From: an uncultured Cyclobacteriaceae bacterium | Lineage (GTDB): Bacteria; Bacteroidota; Bacteroidia; Cytophagales; Cyclobacteriaceae | Direction of reading: 5' to 3' | DNA: 53,876 bases | Assembly: GCA_937958005.1 (NCBI GenBank) | Contig: CALGOB010000039.1 | Location: forward strand, 1 to 53,876 | In this document: positions 34,800 through 42,736 of the stretch, piece after piece | Layout: each line of letters begins with the position of its first letter | How positions within the stretch are numbered: position 1 is the first letter of the stretch | Position numbers and translations under genes: made by a program | Notes under the pieces: generated by a model | Databases searched by the model: none | What the model saw: only the letters and a program-made list of their open reading frames with translations | Told to the model about the DNA's origin: nothing

Positions 34800-35489
34800 A
34801 TGGGAAACAAGACATCTCAGAAAATTTTAGTAGTAGATGATGAATCTGATATCCTTGAACTACTTAAATATAATTTAAGCAAAGAAGGCTACGAGGTAAA
34901 AACGGCTACAGATGGAATCAAAGGTCTAGAAATAGCTAAGAACTTCTTGCCAGACATGATCTTGTTAGATATCATGATGCCCAAACAAGACGGTGTGGAA
35001 ACCTGTAGGCTAATCAGAGAAGCACCAGAACTACAAAATGTGTTTGTCATATTTTTAACCGCGCGTTCTGAGGAATATAGCGAAGTAGCCGCTTTTGATA
35101 CTGGTGCAGATGATTACATTACTAAACCAATCAAGCCTAGGGCCTTGGTTAGCAGAATCAATGCTTTATTTAGAAGGGAATCAAAAAAGAAAAAAGACCA
35201 TAACAAAATTACCATTGGTGATTTATCTATAGATAGATCAAGTTATACAGTCACTTCTGGGGAAGAAAAGATAAATTTACCAAAGAAAGAATTCGAATTA
35301 CTCTATTTCTTGGCTCAAAACCCTGGGAAAGTATTTAGCAGGGATGACTTATTGAAGAACATCTGGGGTACTGATGTTTATGTTTTAGCAAGGACAGTAG
35401 ATGTTCACATCAGAAAAGTGAGAGAAAAAATAGGTGAAGGATATATCAGTACTGTGAAAGGTGTAGGATATAAGTTCGAATATAATTAG
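34800..35489 (+). CDS. OmpR/PhoB-family response regulator
   Basis: 229 residues. The receiver domain has the acidic pocket VVDDESD and phosphoacceptor Asp57 (LLDIMMPKQDG), with switch residues FLTARSE and DYITKP. A winged-helix DNA-binding domain follows at about 130-228 (LPKKEFELLYFLAQNPGKVFSRDDLLKNIWG ... DVHIRKVREKIGEGYISTVKGVGYKF). It pairs with the histidine kinase that starts 14 bases downstream. The pair resembles PhoB-PhoR of Bacteroidota, but no pst or pho genes lie nearby, so the phosphate link is inferred. Confidence 0.88.
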   Translation: MGNKTSQKILVVDDESDILELLKYNLSKEGYEVKTATDGIKGLEIAKNFLPDMILLDIMMPKQDGVETCRLIREAPELQNVFVIFLTARSEEYSEVAAFDTGADDYITKPIKPRALVSRINALFRRESKKKKDHNKITIGDLSIDRSSYTVTSGEEKINLPKKEFELLYFLAQNPGKVFSRDDLLKNIWGTDVYVLARTVDVHIRKVREKIGEGYISTVKGVGYKFEYN

Positions 35490-35503
35490 GACTCAGTTAT
35501 TTT

Positions 35504-36574
35504 ATGGAATTAAATTCTCGGGCAATAGGGTTGCTTATTGGTTTATTAGTATCGGTAATTACAACCGCATTCTTATTCTTGATTGATGGGATCAACAATA
35601 CTATCTTATTGACCGCTTTTTTTCTTTCCCTGTCATCTACGTACATTCTTGTTTGGTTGGTATTAGAATTTTTGTTTTTCAGACACATAGACAATATTTC
35701 AGAAGGTTTTGATAAAATTAACAATACAGAATCTCAAATCACCGATGGACTATCAAATGGTACATTATTAAATCCTTTAAAAAAGATCAACAAAGAGATT
35801 TTCAGCTATGCAGAGAATAAACAACGGGAAATAGCGGAACTCAAAAAAATGGAAATCTTTCGAAGAGAATTTATGGCAGACGTTTCTCATGAGTTAAAAA
35901 CACCCATTTTTGCCGCACAAGGTTTTGTACATACCCTTCTAGACGGAGCCATAGAAGATAAAAAAGTAAGAAGTAAATTTTTAAAAAAAGCTGCTAAAAG
36001 TTTAGACGGACTTGACATTTTGGTTCATGATCTGTTGACACTCTCACAAATCGAGACTGGTGAGATTAAAATGCATATTGTTCCTTTTAATTTGATCCGA
36101 ACAGTTGAAGATGTTTTTGATCAGTTAGAAAATAAAGCAATTAAAAAAGACATTGCATTTTCTTATCAGAAAAAAGAGGACTTGTATGTCCTTGGCGATC
36201 AACGGAGAATGTATCAGGTTTTCTTGAATTTAGTATCTAATGCCATCAAATATACTAACAAGAAGGGGGAAGTAACTATCCACTTTGATGAGAAGGATGA
36301 TCACATTGCTACCACTGTAAAAGACACTGGGGATGGTATTCCTGATAAAGACATCAACAGAATATTTGAACGGTTCTACAGAGTAGATAAAAGTAGGTCT
36401 AAAGAAAAAGGCGGAACTGGATTAGGTCTGGCTATCGTAAAGCATATTCTAGAGGGACACAACACCAAGATGGAAGTAACCAGTGAAGTAGGGGTAGGAT
36501 CCTCCTTTACCTTCAGTTTACAGAAAGCAAAAGACCGTCCTATAGAAGAAGATGAGGAATTGTACGACGAATAA
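35504..36574 (+). CDS. Membrane sensor histidine kinase, PhoR-like
   Basis: 356 residues. Two adjacent membrane helices (about residues 7-27 and 34-57) are separated by only a few residues, so there is almost no periplasmic sensor. A linker of about 60 residues precedes the HisKA domain with phospho-His129 (FMADVSHELKTPIFAAQGF). The ATPase domain has NLVSNAIKY, DTGDGIP, FERFYRVDKSRS and GGTGLGLAIVKHIL. No PAS domain is visible, unlike many PhoR proteins. It probably senses through a partner or the membrane. It follows the response regulator by 14 bases. Confidence 0.88.
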   Translation: MELNSRAIGLLIGLLVSVITTAFLFLIDGINNTILLTAFFLSLSSTYILVWLVLEFLFFRHIDNISEGFDKINNTESQITDGLSNGTLLNPLKKINKEIFSYAENKQREIAELKKMEIFRREFMADVSHELKTPIFAAQGFVHTLLDGAIEDKKVRSKFLKKAAKSLDGLDILVHDLLTLSQIETGEIKMHIVPFNLIRTVEDVFDQLENKAIKKDIAFSYQKKEDLYVLGDQRRMYQVFLNLVSNAIKYTNKKGEVTIHFDEKDDHIATTVKDTGDGIPDKDINRIFERFYRVDKSRSKEKGGTGLGLAIVKHILEGHNTKMEVTSEVGVGSSFTFSLQKAKDRPIEEDEELYDE

Positions 36575-36597
36575 GTGACTAAAACCACGATTTAGTC

Positions 36598-36605
36598 TAG
36601 TTTTG
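36598..36605 (+). promoter_or_regulatory. -7 promoter box, four bases before the pseudouridine synthase ATG
   Basis: TAGTTTTG fully matches TAnnTTTG, followed by CAAA and the ATG at 36610. A GTG lies at about the -33 distance inside the end of the kinase gene. The transcript would be leaderless. Confidence 0.55.
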
Positions 36606-36609
36606 CAAA

Positions 36610-37323
36610 ATGAAAAAATTTTTGGCCAAACAATCAATACTTTTTGAAAATGATGATTACCTCATTTTTAACAAGCCAGCAGGTATATCTACCCTTGATG
36701 ATAGGAATGACGCTGTCAATCTTTTAAAAAGTGCCAAGGAGTATTACGAAAACATATTTATCTGTCATAGGCTGGATAAAGATACCTCCGGGGTTATTGC
36801 TTTTGCCAAAAATGAAGCCTCACACCGTCACCTCTCTATGCAATTTGAAAATAGGCAAGTGAACAAAATTTATCATGCTGTGGTAGATGGAGTACATGAA
36901 TTTAATAAAACAAAAATCGACAAGCCTATCAAAGTAACAGGAAAAGGAACAGTTAAAATAGACCATAGGGATGGAAAAGCTTCAAACACTACTTTTTCCA
37001 GTCTTGAAGCTTTCAAAATGCACACGTTGGTCTCCTGTAGCCCACATACAGGGAGAATGCACCAAATCAGGATTCATTTAAAAGAGTTAAAAGCACCAAT
37101 TACTGGTGATACTACTTATGGTGGGCACCTATTTTATTTATCAAGTGTCAAAAAGAACTATAATTTAAAGAAATGGACAGAAGAACAGCCCCTCATTTCA
37201 AGGATGGCTTTACATGCTTTTTCGCTAAGTTTTGAAGGGATGGATGAGAAAAAAATAGAAGTCGAAGCTCCTTATCCTAAGGATTTTAGGGTTTTAACCG
37301 AACAAATGAGGAAAAACAAATGA
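36610..37323 (+). CDS. RluA-family pseudouridine synthase
   Basis: 237 residues. The catalytic HRLDKDTSGVIAFAKN loop contains the conserved Asp, and GRMHQIRIHL lies in the C-terminal part. The N-terminal segment FENDDYLIFNKPAGIS is also typical. There is no S4 domain, so it is the short form. Its target uridine in rRNA or tRNA cannot be assigned. It has its own leaderless-type promoter within 30 bases of the kinase stop. Confidence 0.9.
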   Translation: MKKFLAKQSILFENDDYLIFNKPAGISTLDDRNDAVNLLKSAKEYYENIFICHRLDKDTSGVIAFAKNEASHRHLSMQFENRQVNKIYHAVVDGVHEFNKTKIDKPIKVTGKGTVKIDHRDGKASNTTFSSLEAFKMHTLVSCSPHTGRMHQIRIHLKELKAPITGDTTYGGHLFYLSSVKKNYNLKKWTEEQPLISRMALHAFSLSFEGMDEKKIEVEAPYPKDFRVLTEQMRKNK

Positions 37324-37350
37324 TTCTTTCATTAAATATCACAAAGGGCT

Positions 37351-37380
37351 TTGTTTTGAAAAATAATCCTTCTATTTTTG
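37351..37380 (+). promoter_or_regulatory. Promoter of the rplM-rpsI-rpsB cluster: TTG-N19-TATTTTTG
   Basis: TTG at 37351-37353, spacer of 19, TATTTTTG at 37373-37380. This is a full match to the Bacteroidota consensus. The predicted start is about 37386, giving a ~44-base leader. Confidence 0.75.
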
Positions 37381-37381
37381 C

Positions 37382-37429
37382 TTCCCTTTTTAAGGAAGGG
37401 GTTTGTTACGTCATTTAAAAAGAAACAAG
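37382..37429 (+). ncRNA. Short rplM leader with hairpin
   Basis: CTTCC (37381-37385) pairs with GGAAG (37394-37398) across a T/A-rich loop. The leader then runs to the TTG start. Ribosomal-protein leaders for L13 are known in Bacteroidia, and this could be one, but the match is structural only. Confidence 0.3.
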
Positions 37430-37873
37430 TTGGATACTTTAAGTTTTAAAACGATTTCACTTAATAAAGCTACAGCCGAAAATAATTGGTTGATAGTTGA
37501 CGCTGATTCGAAAGTGCTGGGCAGAGTAGCAAGTGAAATTGCTAAATTGATCAGAGGTAAACATAAACCGGGATACACCCCCCATGTTAACTGTGGTGAT
37601 AATGTCATCGTAATAAACGCTGATAAATTAAGGCTAACAGGTAAGAAGTGGACTGATAAGGTTTATGTAAGACATACTGGATTTCCAGGAGGTCAAAGAA
37701 AAACCACCGCTAACGAAATGAAAGCGAAATCTTCAACACTATTAGTTGAAAGTGCTGTTCGAGGCATGTTACCAAAAAACAAGCTTGGAAGTCAGTTATT
37801 CAAAAACCTATATGTGTACGAAGGGAATGAGCATCCTCATGAAGCTCAACAACCTAAAGAAATAACATTATAA
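37430..37873 (+). CDS. rplM: Ribosomal protein L13 (uL13)
   Basis: 147 residues if started at the TTG at 37430, which gives MDTLSFKTISLNKATAENNW, the standard Bacteroidota L13 N-terminus. An earlier in-frame TTG at 37403 adds nine residues with no family counterpart. LGRVASEIAKLIRGKHKP and VRGMLPKNKLG are conserved L13 signatures. It binds 23S rRNA early in 50S assembly. It is the first gene of rplM-rpsI-rpsB, with rpsI two bases after it. Confidence 0.95.
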   Translation: MDTLSFKTISLNKATAENNWLIVDADSKVLGRVASEIAKLIRGKHKPGYTPHVNCGDNVIVINADKLRLTGKKWTDKVYVRHTGFPGGQRKTTANEMKAKSSTLLVESAVRGMLPKNKLGSQLFKNLYVYEGNEHPHEAQQPKEITL

Positions 37874-37875
37874 TA

Positions 37876-38262
37876 ATGGAGGTAATTAATACAATTGGCC
37901 GAAGAAAAACATCGGTAGCTAGGCTTTACATGAGTCCAGGTAAAGGAGAGATTGTAGTGAATGATAAAGAACTCGCTACGTACTTCCCTTCTCAAATATT
38001 GCAATTAATCGTAAAACAACCTTTAGTTCAAGTAGAACAAGACGGTAACTTTGATCTAAAAATTAATGTAGATGGTGGTGGTATAAAAGGTCAAGCGGAA
38101 GCTATTAGACTTGCTATCTCAAGAGCATTAGTAGAAACTGATGAAGAGAATAAGCCTGCTTTGAAGAAGGAAGGATTTTTAACTAGAGACCCGAGAATGG
38201 TTGAAAGGAAGAAATACGGTAGAAGAAAAGCAAGAAGAAGATTCCAGTTCAGTAAACGTTAG
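37876..38262 (+). CDS. rpsI: Ribosomal protein S9 (uS9)
   Basis: 128 residues. IGRRKTSVARLYMSPGKGEIVVN opens the protein and the basic tail RKKYGRRKARRRFQFSKR reaches into the P-site. It is part of the 30S head. Two bases separate it from rplM and eleven from rpsB. Confidence 0.97.
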   Translation: MEVINTIGRRKTSVARLYMSPGKGEIVVNDKELATYFPSQILQLIVKQPLVQVEQDGNFDLKINVDGGGIKGQAEAIRLAISRALVETDEENKPALKKEGFLTRDPRMVERKKYGRRKARRRFQFSKR

Positions 38263-38273
38263 ATTTTAGATTA

Positions 38274-39038
38274 ATGGAAAAAATAGAATATAAAGATCTT
38301 TTAGACGCTGGAGTACATTTCGGCCACTTGACAAGAAAATGGGATCCTAAAATGGCTCCTTACATTTTCATGGAAAAGAATGGTATTCATATCATTGATC
38401 TTAATAAGACTTTAACAAACCTTGATGTAGCTGCCAATGCTATCAAAAACATCGTTAAGTCTGGTAGAAAAGTAATGTTTGTTGCTACTAAGAAACAAGC
38501 AAAAGATTTAGTAGCTGAAGAAGCTGCAAGATTAAAAATGCCATTCGTAACAGAAAGATGGTTAGGTGGTATGTTAACTAACTTCTCAACAATCAGAAAG
38601 TCATTGAAAAAAATGGCTTCTATTGATAAAATGATGAAGGAAGATGCATATAAAGCGCTAGCTAAGAGAGAGCGTTTAATGGTCACTAGAGAAAAAGAAA
38701 AACTACAGAGAGTATTGGGTGGTATTTCTGACTTGACAAGATTGCCAGCAGCTTTATTTATTGTAGATATCAAAAGAGAGCATATCGCAGTAACTGAAGC
38801 ACAAAAATTAAATATCCCTATCTTCGCGATGGTGGATACTAATTCTGACCCTAACAAGGTAGATTATCCAATTCCTTCTAACGACGATGCTTTCAAATCT
38901 ATTAGTTTAATTACTTCTTATATCGGTAAAAAGATTGAGGAAGGATTACAAGAGAGAAAGAAAGACAAAGACGACGCTAAAATGAAAGAAGAAGCGGAGA
39001 AGAAAAAGAAAATAGATGAAGCACCTGCGGCTAAATAG
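38274..39038 (+). CDS. rpsB: Ribosomal protein S2 (uS2)
   Basis: 254 residues. LLDAGVHFGHLTRKWDPKMAPYIF is the N-terminal S2 signature and PAALFIVDIKREHIAVTEAQKLNIPIFAMVDTNSDP is the second. The C-terminus is a long Lys/Glu tail. It joins the 30S late. A hairpin and T-run separate it from tsf. Confidence 0.97.
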   Translation: MEKIEYKDLLDAGVHFGHLTRKWDPKMAPYIFMEKNGIHIIDLNKTLTNLDVAANAIKNIVKSGRKVMFVATKKQAKDLVAEEAARLKMPFVTERWLGGMLTNFSTIRKSLKKMASIDKMMKEDAYKALAKRERLMVTREKEKLQRVLGGISDLTRLPAALFIVDIKREHIAVTEAQKLNIPIFAMVDTNSDPNKVDYPIPSNDDAFKSISLITSYIGKKIEEGLQERKKDKDDAKMKEEAEKKKKIDEAPAAK

Positions 39039-39073
39039 TTAGTCGAAGTTATTTTATCAAATGATTTTTTAAG

Positions 39074-39121
39074 ATTGAACATCACTCCGGCTACTATCCG
39101 GCAAGGGTGTTCAATTTTTTG
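39074..39121 (+). terminator. Hairpin with T-run between rpsB and tsf
   Basis: ATTGAACA (39074-39081) pairs with TGTTCAAT (39108-39115), with an inner CCGG/CCGG helix. A TTTTTT tail follows. It may attenuate rather than fully stop transcription into tsf. Confidence 0.75.
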
Positions 39122-39157
39122 TTATAAGATTCTATCTAAAATAAACATAGTATAAAA

Positions 39158-39988
39158 ATGGCTATTTCGGCAAAAGAAGTAAACAAACTAAGACAAATGA
39201 CAGGTGCTGGCATGATGGACTGCAAAAAAGCACTTGTAGAAGCAGATGGCGACTTTGACAAAGCAATAGAGCTTTTAAGAAAAAAAGGACAAAAAGTTTC
39301 TGCATCTCGTGCTGACAGAGAGACCACTGAAGGTGTAGTTTTAGTAAAAACAAATGATGACAATACCGAAGGTGTTGTAGTAGCATTTACTTGCGAAACT
39401 GACTTTGTAGCTAAAAATGATGACTTTGTGAATATGGCGAACAAGGTTGTTACTACTGCTTTCAATGAAAAACCAGGTACTATCGAAGATTTAAAATCTT
39501 TCAAAGCTGGTGATCAGACCTTAGGTGAAGAAATCACTGAGTTAATAGGAAAAATAGGAGAGAAATTAGACATCTCTGCTTACAAAGTATTAAAAGGTGA
39601 AGCCATTGTACCTTACATCCATGCTGGAAGTAAATTAGGTGTATTGGTTTCTCTTAAGAATGTAGGATCTTCTGATACAGTAGCAGCTGGTAAAGATGTT
39701 GCCATGCAAATTGCTGCAATGAACCCTGTTGCCGTAGATAAAGATGGTGTAGATCCAACAATCGTAGAAAAAGAAATTGAGATTGGAAAAGATCAGGCAA
39801 GACAAGAAGGTAAGCCTGAACAAATGATTGAAAAAATTGCAATGGGTAAACTGAACAAATTCTACAAAGAAAACACTTTGTTGAGTCAGCCATTTGTAAA
39901 AGATAACTCTAAGTCTATTTCTCAATACTTAGACAGTATTAATAAAGGAATGACTGTTGATGCATTTGAAAGAATTTCGATTGGTTAG
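39158..39988 (+). CDS. tsf: Translation elongation factor Ts
   Basis: 276 residues. The UBA-like N-terminus KEVNKLRQMTGAGMMDCKKALVEADGDFDKAIELLRKKG and the ETDFVAKND core are diagnostic. EF-Ts recycles EF-Tu-GDP. rpsB-tsf order is the usual one, but a terminator-like hairpin lies between them. Confidence 0.97.
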   Translation: MAISAKEVNKLRQMTGAGMMDCKKALVEADGDFDKAIELLRKKGQKVSASRADRETTEGVVLVKTNDDNTEGVVVAFTCETDFVAKNDDFVNMANKVVTTAFNEKPGTIEDLKSFKAGDQTLGEEITELIGKIGEKLDISAYKVLKGEAIVPYIHAGSKLGVLVSLKNVGSSDTVAAGKDVAMQIAAMNPVAVDKDGVDPTIVEKEIEIGKDQARQEGKPEQMIEKIAMGKLNKFYKENTLLSQPFVKDNSKSISQYLDSINKGMTVDAFERISIG

Positions 39989-40010
39989 TAACTAGCCAAG
40001 AAATTTATTT

Positions 40011-40045
40011 AAAAGCTGTTGCATGATTATGTAACAGCTTTTTTT
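40011..40045 (+). terminator. Rho-independent terminator of tsf
   Basis: AAAGCTGTTGCAT and ATGTAACAGCTTT enclose GATT, followed by seven or more T. It begins 23 bases after the tsf stop. Confidence 0.92.
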
Positions 40046-40201
40046 GTGACAATTAATTATCAAAGATTCTGTAAATGCACGTGTCTCATTTGGGAGGGAC
40101 ATTTCAACGCTGATTTTTTTTGCAGTAATAAAGACGAACCATCTGGTATAATCATTATTATACCAATTTATGTTTAGAGGGATGTATATTCATTAGCAAA
40201 T

Positions 40202-40311
40202 TTAATCCCTAAGGGATATTAATTCCCCTGGCCAGGCGCCCCGACTCTTGAGTCGATCATTAAATTATTGCCCATAGATACCCCGTACCCTTGGGTCGAG
40301 GTTGGTTCATT
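40202..40311 (-). repeat. Triple-hairpin repeat B, copy 3 (long form)
   Basis: Same as copy 1 plus a ~14-base GC-rich insertion (around TGGCCAGGCGCC) at the same place as in copy 4. The insertion lies between the first and second hairpins. It is in the gene-free stretch 40046-41025. Confidence 0.85.
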
Positions 40312-40671
40312 ATTTACCCTGCGTTAAAAATGCTCACCATGGCGATGCTATGCTTGCGTTTTTTTGTCTCAACAAGAAACCACTTTGTCAAAATCAAATT
40401 CACTAAAATATCTTATACGCTGCCACAAATATAAATGGGTACTAGGTATTAGGAATCGTTATGAGCTTATAAGGTTCAAAATTACAAACACTTATGTTAG
40501 AGAATCATGTATGGTGATCTACAAACTTGTGTTAAGTGGTTGTAATGAAGGGAATTATGATCGGAATAGGTTTTCTGATAATTATTCTTCTAATAGAGTA
40601 TAAATGCTGAGGTAAGTATAGACCAGTTCTTCTAAGGCTTATTTACTTCATATAAATTTACGATTGTTAAA
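40312..40671. other. Gene-free stretch before MITE copy 4
   Basis: It begins with an imperfect palindrome around CTGCGTTAAAAATGCTC and GCTTGCGTTTTTTTG (40320-40363) that weakly resembles the middle of element D (15110-15170). A 79-codon frame at 40364-40603 has no family features. I see no promoter or gene. Confidence 0.4.
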
Positions 40672-40847
40672 CCCGAATGATGCATTAGGCTTTTAAGAGA
40701 AAAACATAAATAGCTGTTAGATAGCTGCTTAAATTCTGATTTGCAACGCAGGCATAGTCTCCATTATGGTGAGTAGGAAATTAGGATTTAAGTGGCTAGA
40801 TGACTGTTAGTTATGGCTTGTATCAAACTTCTAATCTATCATTCGGG
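40672..40847 (+). repeat. MITE-like element A, copy 4 (176 bp)
   Basis: Starts CCCGAATGATGCATTAG and ends CTATCATTCGGG, with TTAAA at 40667-40671 and 40848-40852. It lies 178 bases upstream of the lanthipeptide precursor start. Confidence 0.88.
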
Positions 40848-41025
40848 TTAAACTCATATGATCCATTTGAAATAGATCAAAAATTCCATATCTTGCTAGC
40901 GGATGGGGAAAGTGCCTGACCAAGTGAAAGATTTGCTAATTATCGCTATTACAACTCTTAGCTTACAAGCTACTAATATTCCTTATTCAATGAATATTTT
41001 ATTACCAAACCAAATAAATCAGAAA

Positions 41026-41217
41026 ATGAAAAAGAAATTTAATTTAAATGACTTGAAGGTTAAGAGTTTTGTAACTTCTTTAGAAGATACTAATAGCCAT
41101 ACAATTGCAGGTGGAGTTACAGGAGGATGTGCGCAACGAACAAGGCTTGAAGGTACCTGTAGAATAACGCAATTTTGCGCAATATTAACTTTACCTCGTA
41201 TAATCAAGAAAAGATAA
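41026..41217 (+). CDS. Orphan pinensin-like lanthipeptide precursor
   Basis: 63 residues from the ATG at 41026. A longer frame from 40903 is possible, but its first 41 residues lack leader features, whereas MKKKFNLNDLKVKSFVTSLE is the class-defining leader of pinensin-type precursors from Bacteroidota. The leader ends at the Gly-Gly after SHTIA. The core, about 33 residues beginning VTGGCAQRTRLEG, holds three Cys and five Thr, material for lanthionine-type rings (Thr dehydrated, Cys added). There is no lanthipeptide synthetase, protease or transporter gene in the window, so modification would need enzymes encoded elsewhere. A strong terminator follows. Confidence 0.7.
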   Translation: MKKKFNLNDLKVKSFVTSLEDTNSHTIAGGVTGGCAQRTRLEGTCRITQFCAILTLPRIIKKR

Positions 41218-41230
41218 ATCTTTTCAATGA

Positions 41231-41270
41231 AATAAGAAAAGTCAGTAATTAATTATCGGCTTTTCTTATT
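41231..41270. terminator. Bidirectional terminator between the precursor and the phospholipase gene
   Basis: AATAAGAAAAG (41231-41241) pairs with CTTTTCTTATT (41260-41270). The stop codon of the opposite gene lies in the stem. It closes both converging genes. Confidence 0.75.
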
Positions 41271-42255
41271 CACTTTCGTGATCTCTTGATTTAACTACCT
41301 TATTCTTGCGCCATTTCTGGATCTGTTTCTTTAGATCAAACTGATTTTTACCATCATACTGATTTTTAAGAAGGTCTAGGTCAGGCTGGCCACCATCTAC
41401 CCAGCAGGTATACCAAAAACTCCCAACCATGTTAATAGATGATCTCATTCTTCTCTCTACCATGTTGTTAAGCATTTTGTGATACGCTTGAGAAAATTCC
41501 CTAGAATAGACTCTTGTATTGATCCCCCCTCTTTCTTCGTAACTATACTTTTTACCCTGTCCAAATTTTTCTGTTAGCTGTTTTTCAAATGATAAAACGG
41601 AATCCAATGCTAAATGAGATGCTGTAATAATTTCCCAAGCAGTATTCTGTGGTTTATCAACATACTTTGCTTTCCCTACAAAGAAATCATAATCCTCAGC
41701 GAATAATTCAGGCAACCTAGATTCCCACAATCCATGAATCCCCAGCTGATTGGTCAATTGACCATTATAATTCTCTGTAGTATGTAAGGGAACATGTGCA
41801 TCTGCAATATAATGCCCAATATCAGCCGACAATCTAAGAATGGCTGCTGCATCCTTATTTTCAAAAGCCTTGGTTAAACTATATTTCATCAAATTAATAT
41901 GCCAAGGAACCACCCCATAGGCCAATAAAGTATCTTCAGAATATTTCTTTACCGCACTTTTCCAGTACCTAGGAATTTTATACAGCGCACTATCTCCATA
42001 AACGTCCAAGTCAATGTAATGTCTTGGAGCTTCATTTTTCACGGCATACCTTCTCCTATCAGGATTCACTGCATTTTCCTTAATCTCTTGCACAAAGTGC
42101 TTATAAAACCCAATCATCTCTGGAGGCAAAGTAAAAACTGCCAATCGGTTGATTTGCTTATGCCCATAAAACCCCCAAATAACCTTTTTCTCAGCAAATG
42201 AAATAAAAATCAGTGGCAGGAGAACTAACAGTATTGCTTTCTTTAGGTATTTCAT
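41266..42255 (-). CDS. Secreted zinc-dependent phospholipase C / S1-P1 nuclease-like protein
   Basis: 329 residues with a signal peptide (about 1-21, LLPLIFISFAEKK). The mature N-terminus is close to WGFYGHKQINRLAVF, giving the Trp1 and His ligand pattern of the Zn-PLC/P1 nuclease fold. LSADIGHYIADAHVPLHTTENYNGQ, with the conserved HxxxDxHxPLH set, and GIHGLWESRLPEL supply further ligands for a three-zinc site. It is predicted to be extracytoplasmic. Nuclease versus lipase activity cannot be told from sequence alone. Confidence 0.8.
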   Translation of the reverse strand: MKYLKKAILLVLLPLIFISFAEKKVIWGFYGHKQINRLAVFTLPPEMIGFYKHFVQEIKENAVNPDRRRYAVKNEAPRHYIDLDVYGDSALYKIPRYWKSAVKKYSEDTLLAYGVVPWHINLMKYSLTKAFENKDAAAILRLSADIGHYIADAHVPLHTTENYNGQLTNQLGIHGLWESRLPELFAEDYDFFVGKAKYVDKPQNTAWEIITASHLALDSVLSFEKQLTEKFGQGKKYSYEERGGINTRVYSREFSQAYHKMLNNMVERRMRSSINMVGSFWYTCWVDGGQPDLDLLKNQYDGKNQFDLKKQIQKWRKNKVVKSRDHESE

Positions 42256-42331
42256 TTCTTTAAAACGTCGTGTTTATGTAAATTTACAGAAATATACGAT
42301 CACAAATTATGATATGTATTAAATATATGTT

Positions 42332-42361
42332 TTGATTTCATAAAGTAATACCCTATTTTTG
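42332..42361 (+). promoter_or_regulatory. rpsT promoter: TTG-N19-TATTTTTG
   Basis: TTG at 42332-42334 and TATTTTTG at 42354-42361, spacer 19. Full match to the Bacteroidota consensus, about 45 bases before rpsT. Confidence 0.75.
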
Positions 42362-42405
42362 CAAACTAATTTTAGTATTAGAAGCTAAAGAAATAATTTA
42401 TAAAG

Positions 42406-42657
42406 ATGGCAAATCATAAGTCAGCATTAAAGAGAATAAGAAGTAACGAAGCTAAAAGGCTTAGAAATAGGTACCAGCATAAAACTACTCGTACGTATAT
42501 TAAAAGGTTGTTAGGAACTACTGACAAACCTGAAGCGGAAAAATTATTTTCTGAAGTTAGTGGTATGATTGATAAACTAGCTAAAAATAATATCATTCAT
42601 AAAAACAAAGCTGCTAACCAAAAGTCAAAGTTAGCGAAGAGAGTAGCCGCTCTTTAA
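42406..42657 (+). CDS. rpsT: Ribosomal protein S20 (bS20)
   Basis: 83 residues. ANHKSALKRIRSNEAKRLRN and IDKLAKNNIIHKNKAANQKSKLAKRVAAL are the start and end of S20, an all-helical 16S rRNA-binding protein. It has a perfect consensus promoter and its own terminator, so it is a single-gene unit. Confidence 0.96.
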   Translation: MANHKSALKRIRSNEAKRLRNRYQHKTTRTYIKRLLGTTDKPEAEKLFSEVSGMIDKLAKNNIIHKNKAANQKSKLAKRVAAL

Positions 42658-42683
42658 AAAGAAATTGTAATTTAAAAATTACT

Positions 42684-42712
42684 GCCTTATCTTTATCAGA
42701 TAAGGCTTTTTT
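42684..42712 (+). terminator. Rho-independent terminator of rpsT
   Basis: GCCTTATC and GATAAGGC enclose TTTATCA, followed by six T. It is 26 bases after the rpsT stop, before radC. Confidence 0.92.
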
Positions 42713-42736
42713 AGTTTAAACCTACTGTATAAAACC

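Noticed and set aside
38387-38857. 156-codon frame antisense to rpsB
   Set aside because: It lies entirely inside a ribosomal protein gene. Its composition is explained by the opposite frame and no start signal is seen.
39136-39925. Overlapping frames antisense to tsf
   Set aside because: They are within tsf, in several frames, and have no recognised motif.
40364-40603. 79-codon frame downstream of tsf
   Set aside because: No promoter, no ribosome site, no family features. The region looks like repeat-rich intergenic DNA.
40903-41025. N-terminal extension of the lanthipeptide precursor
   Set aside because: The added 41 residues have no leader features; the class-defining leader begins at the ATG at 41026.
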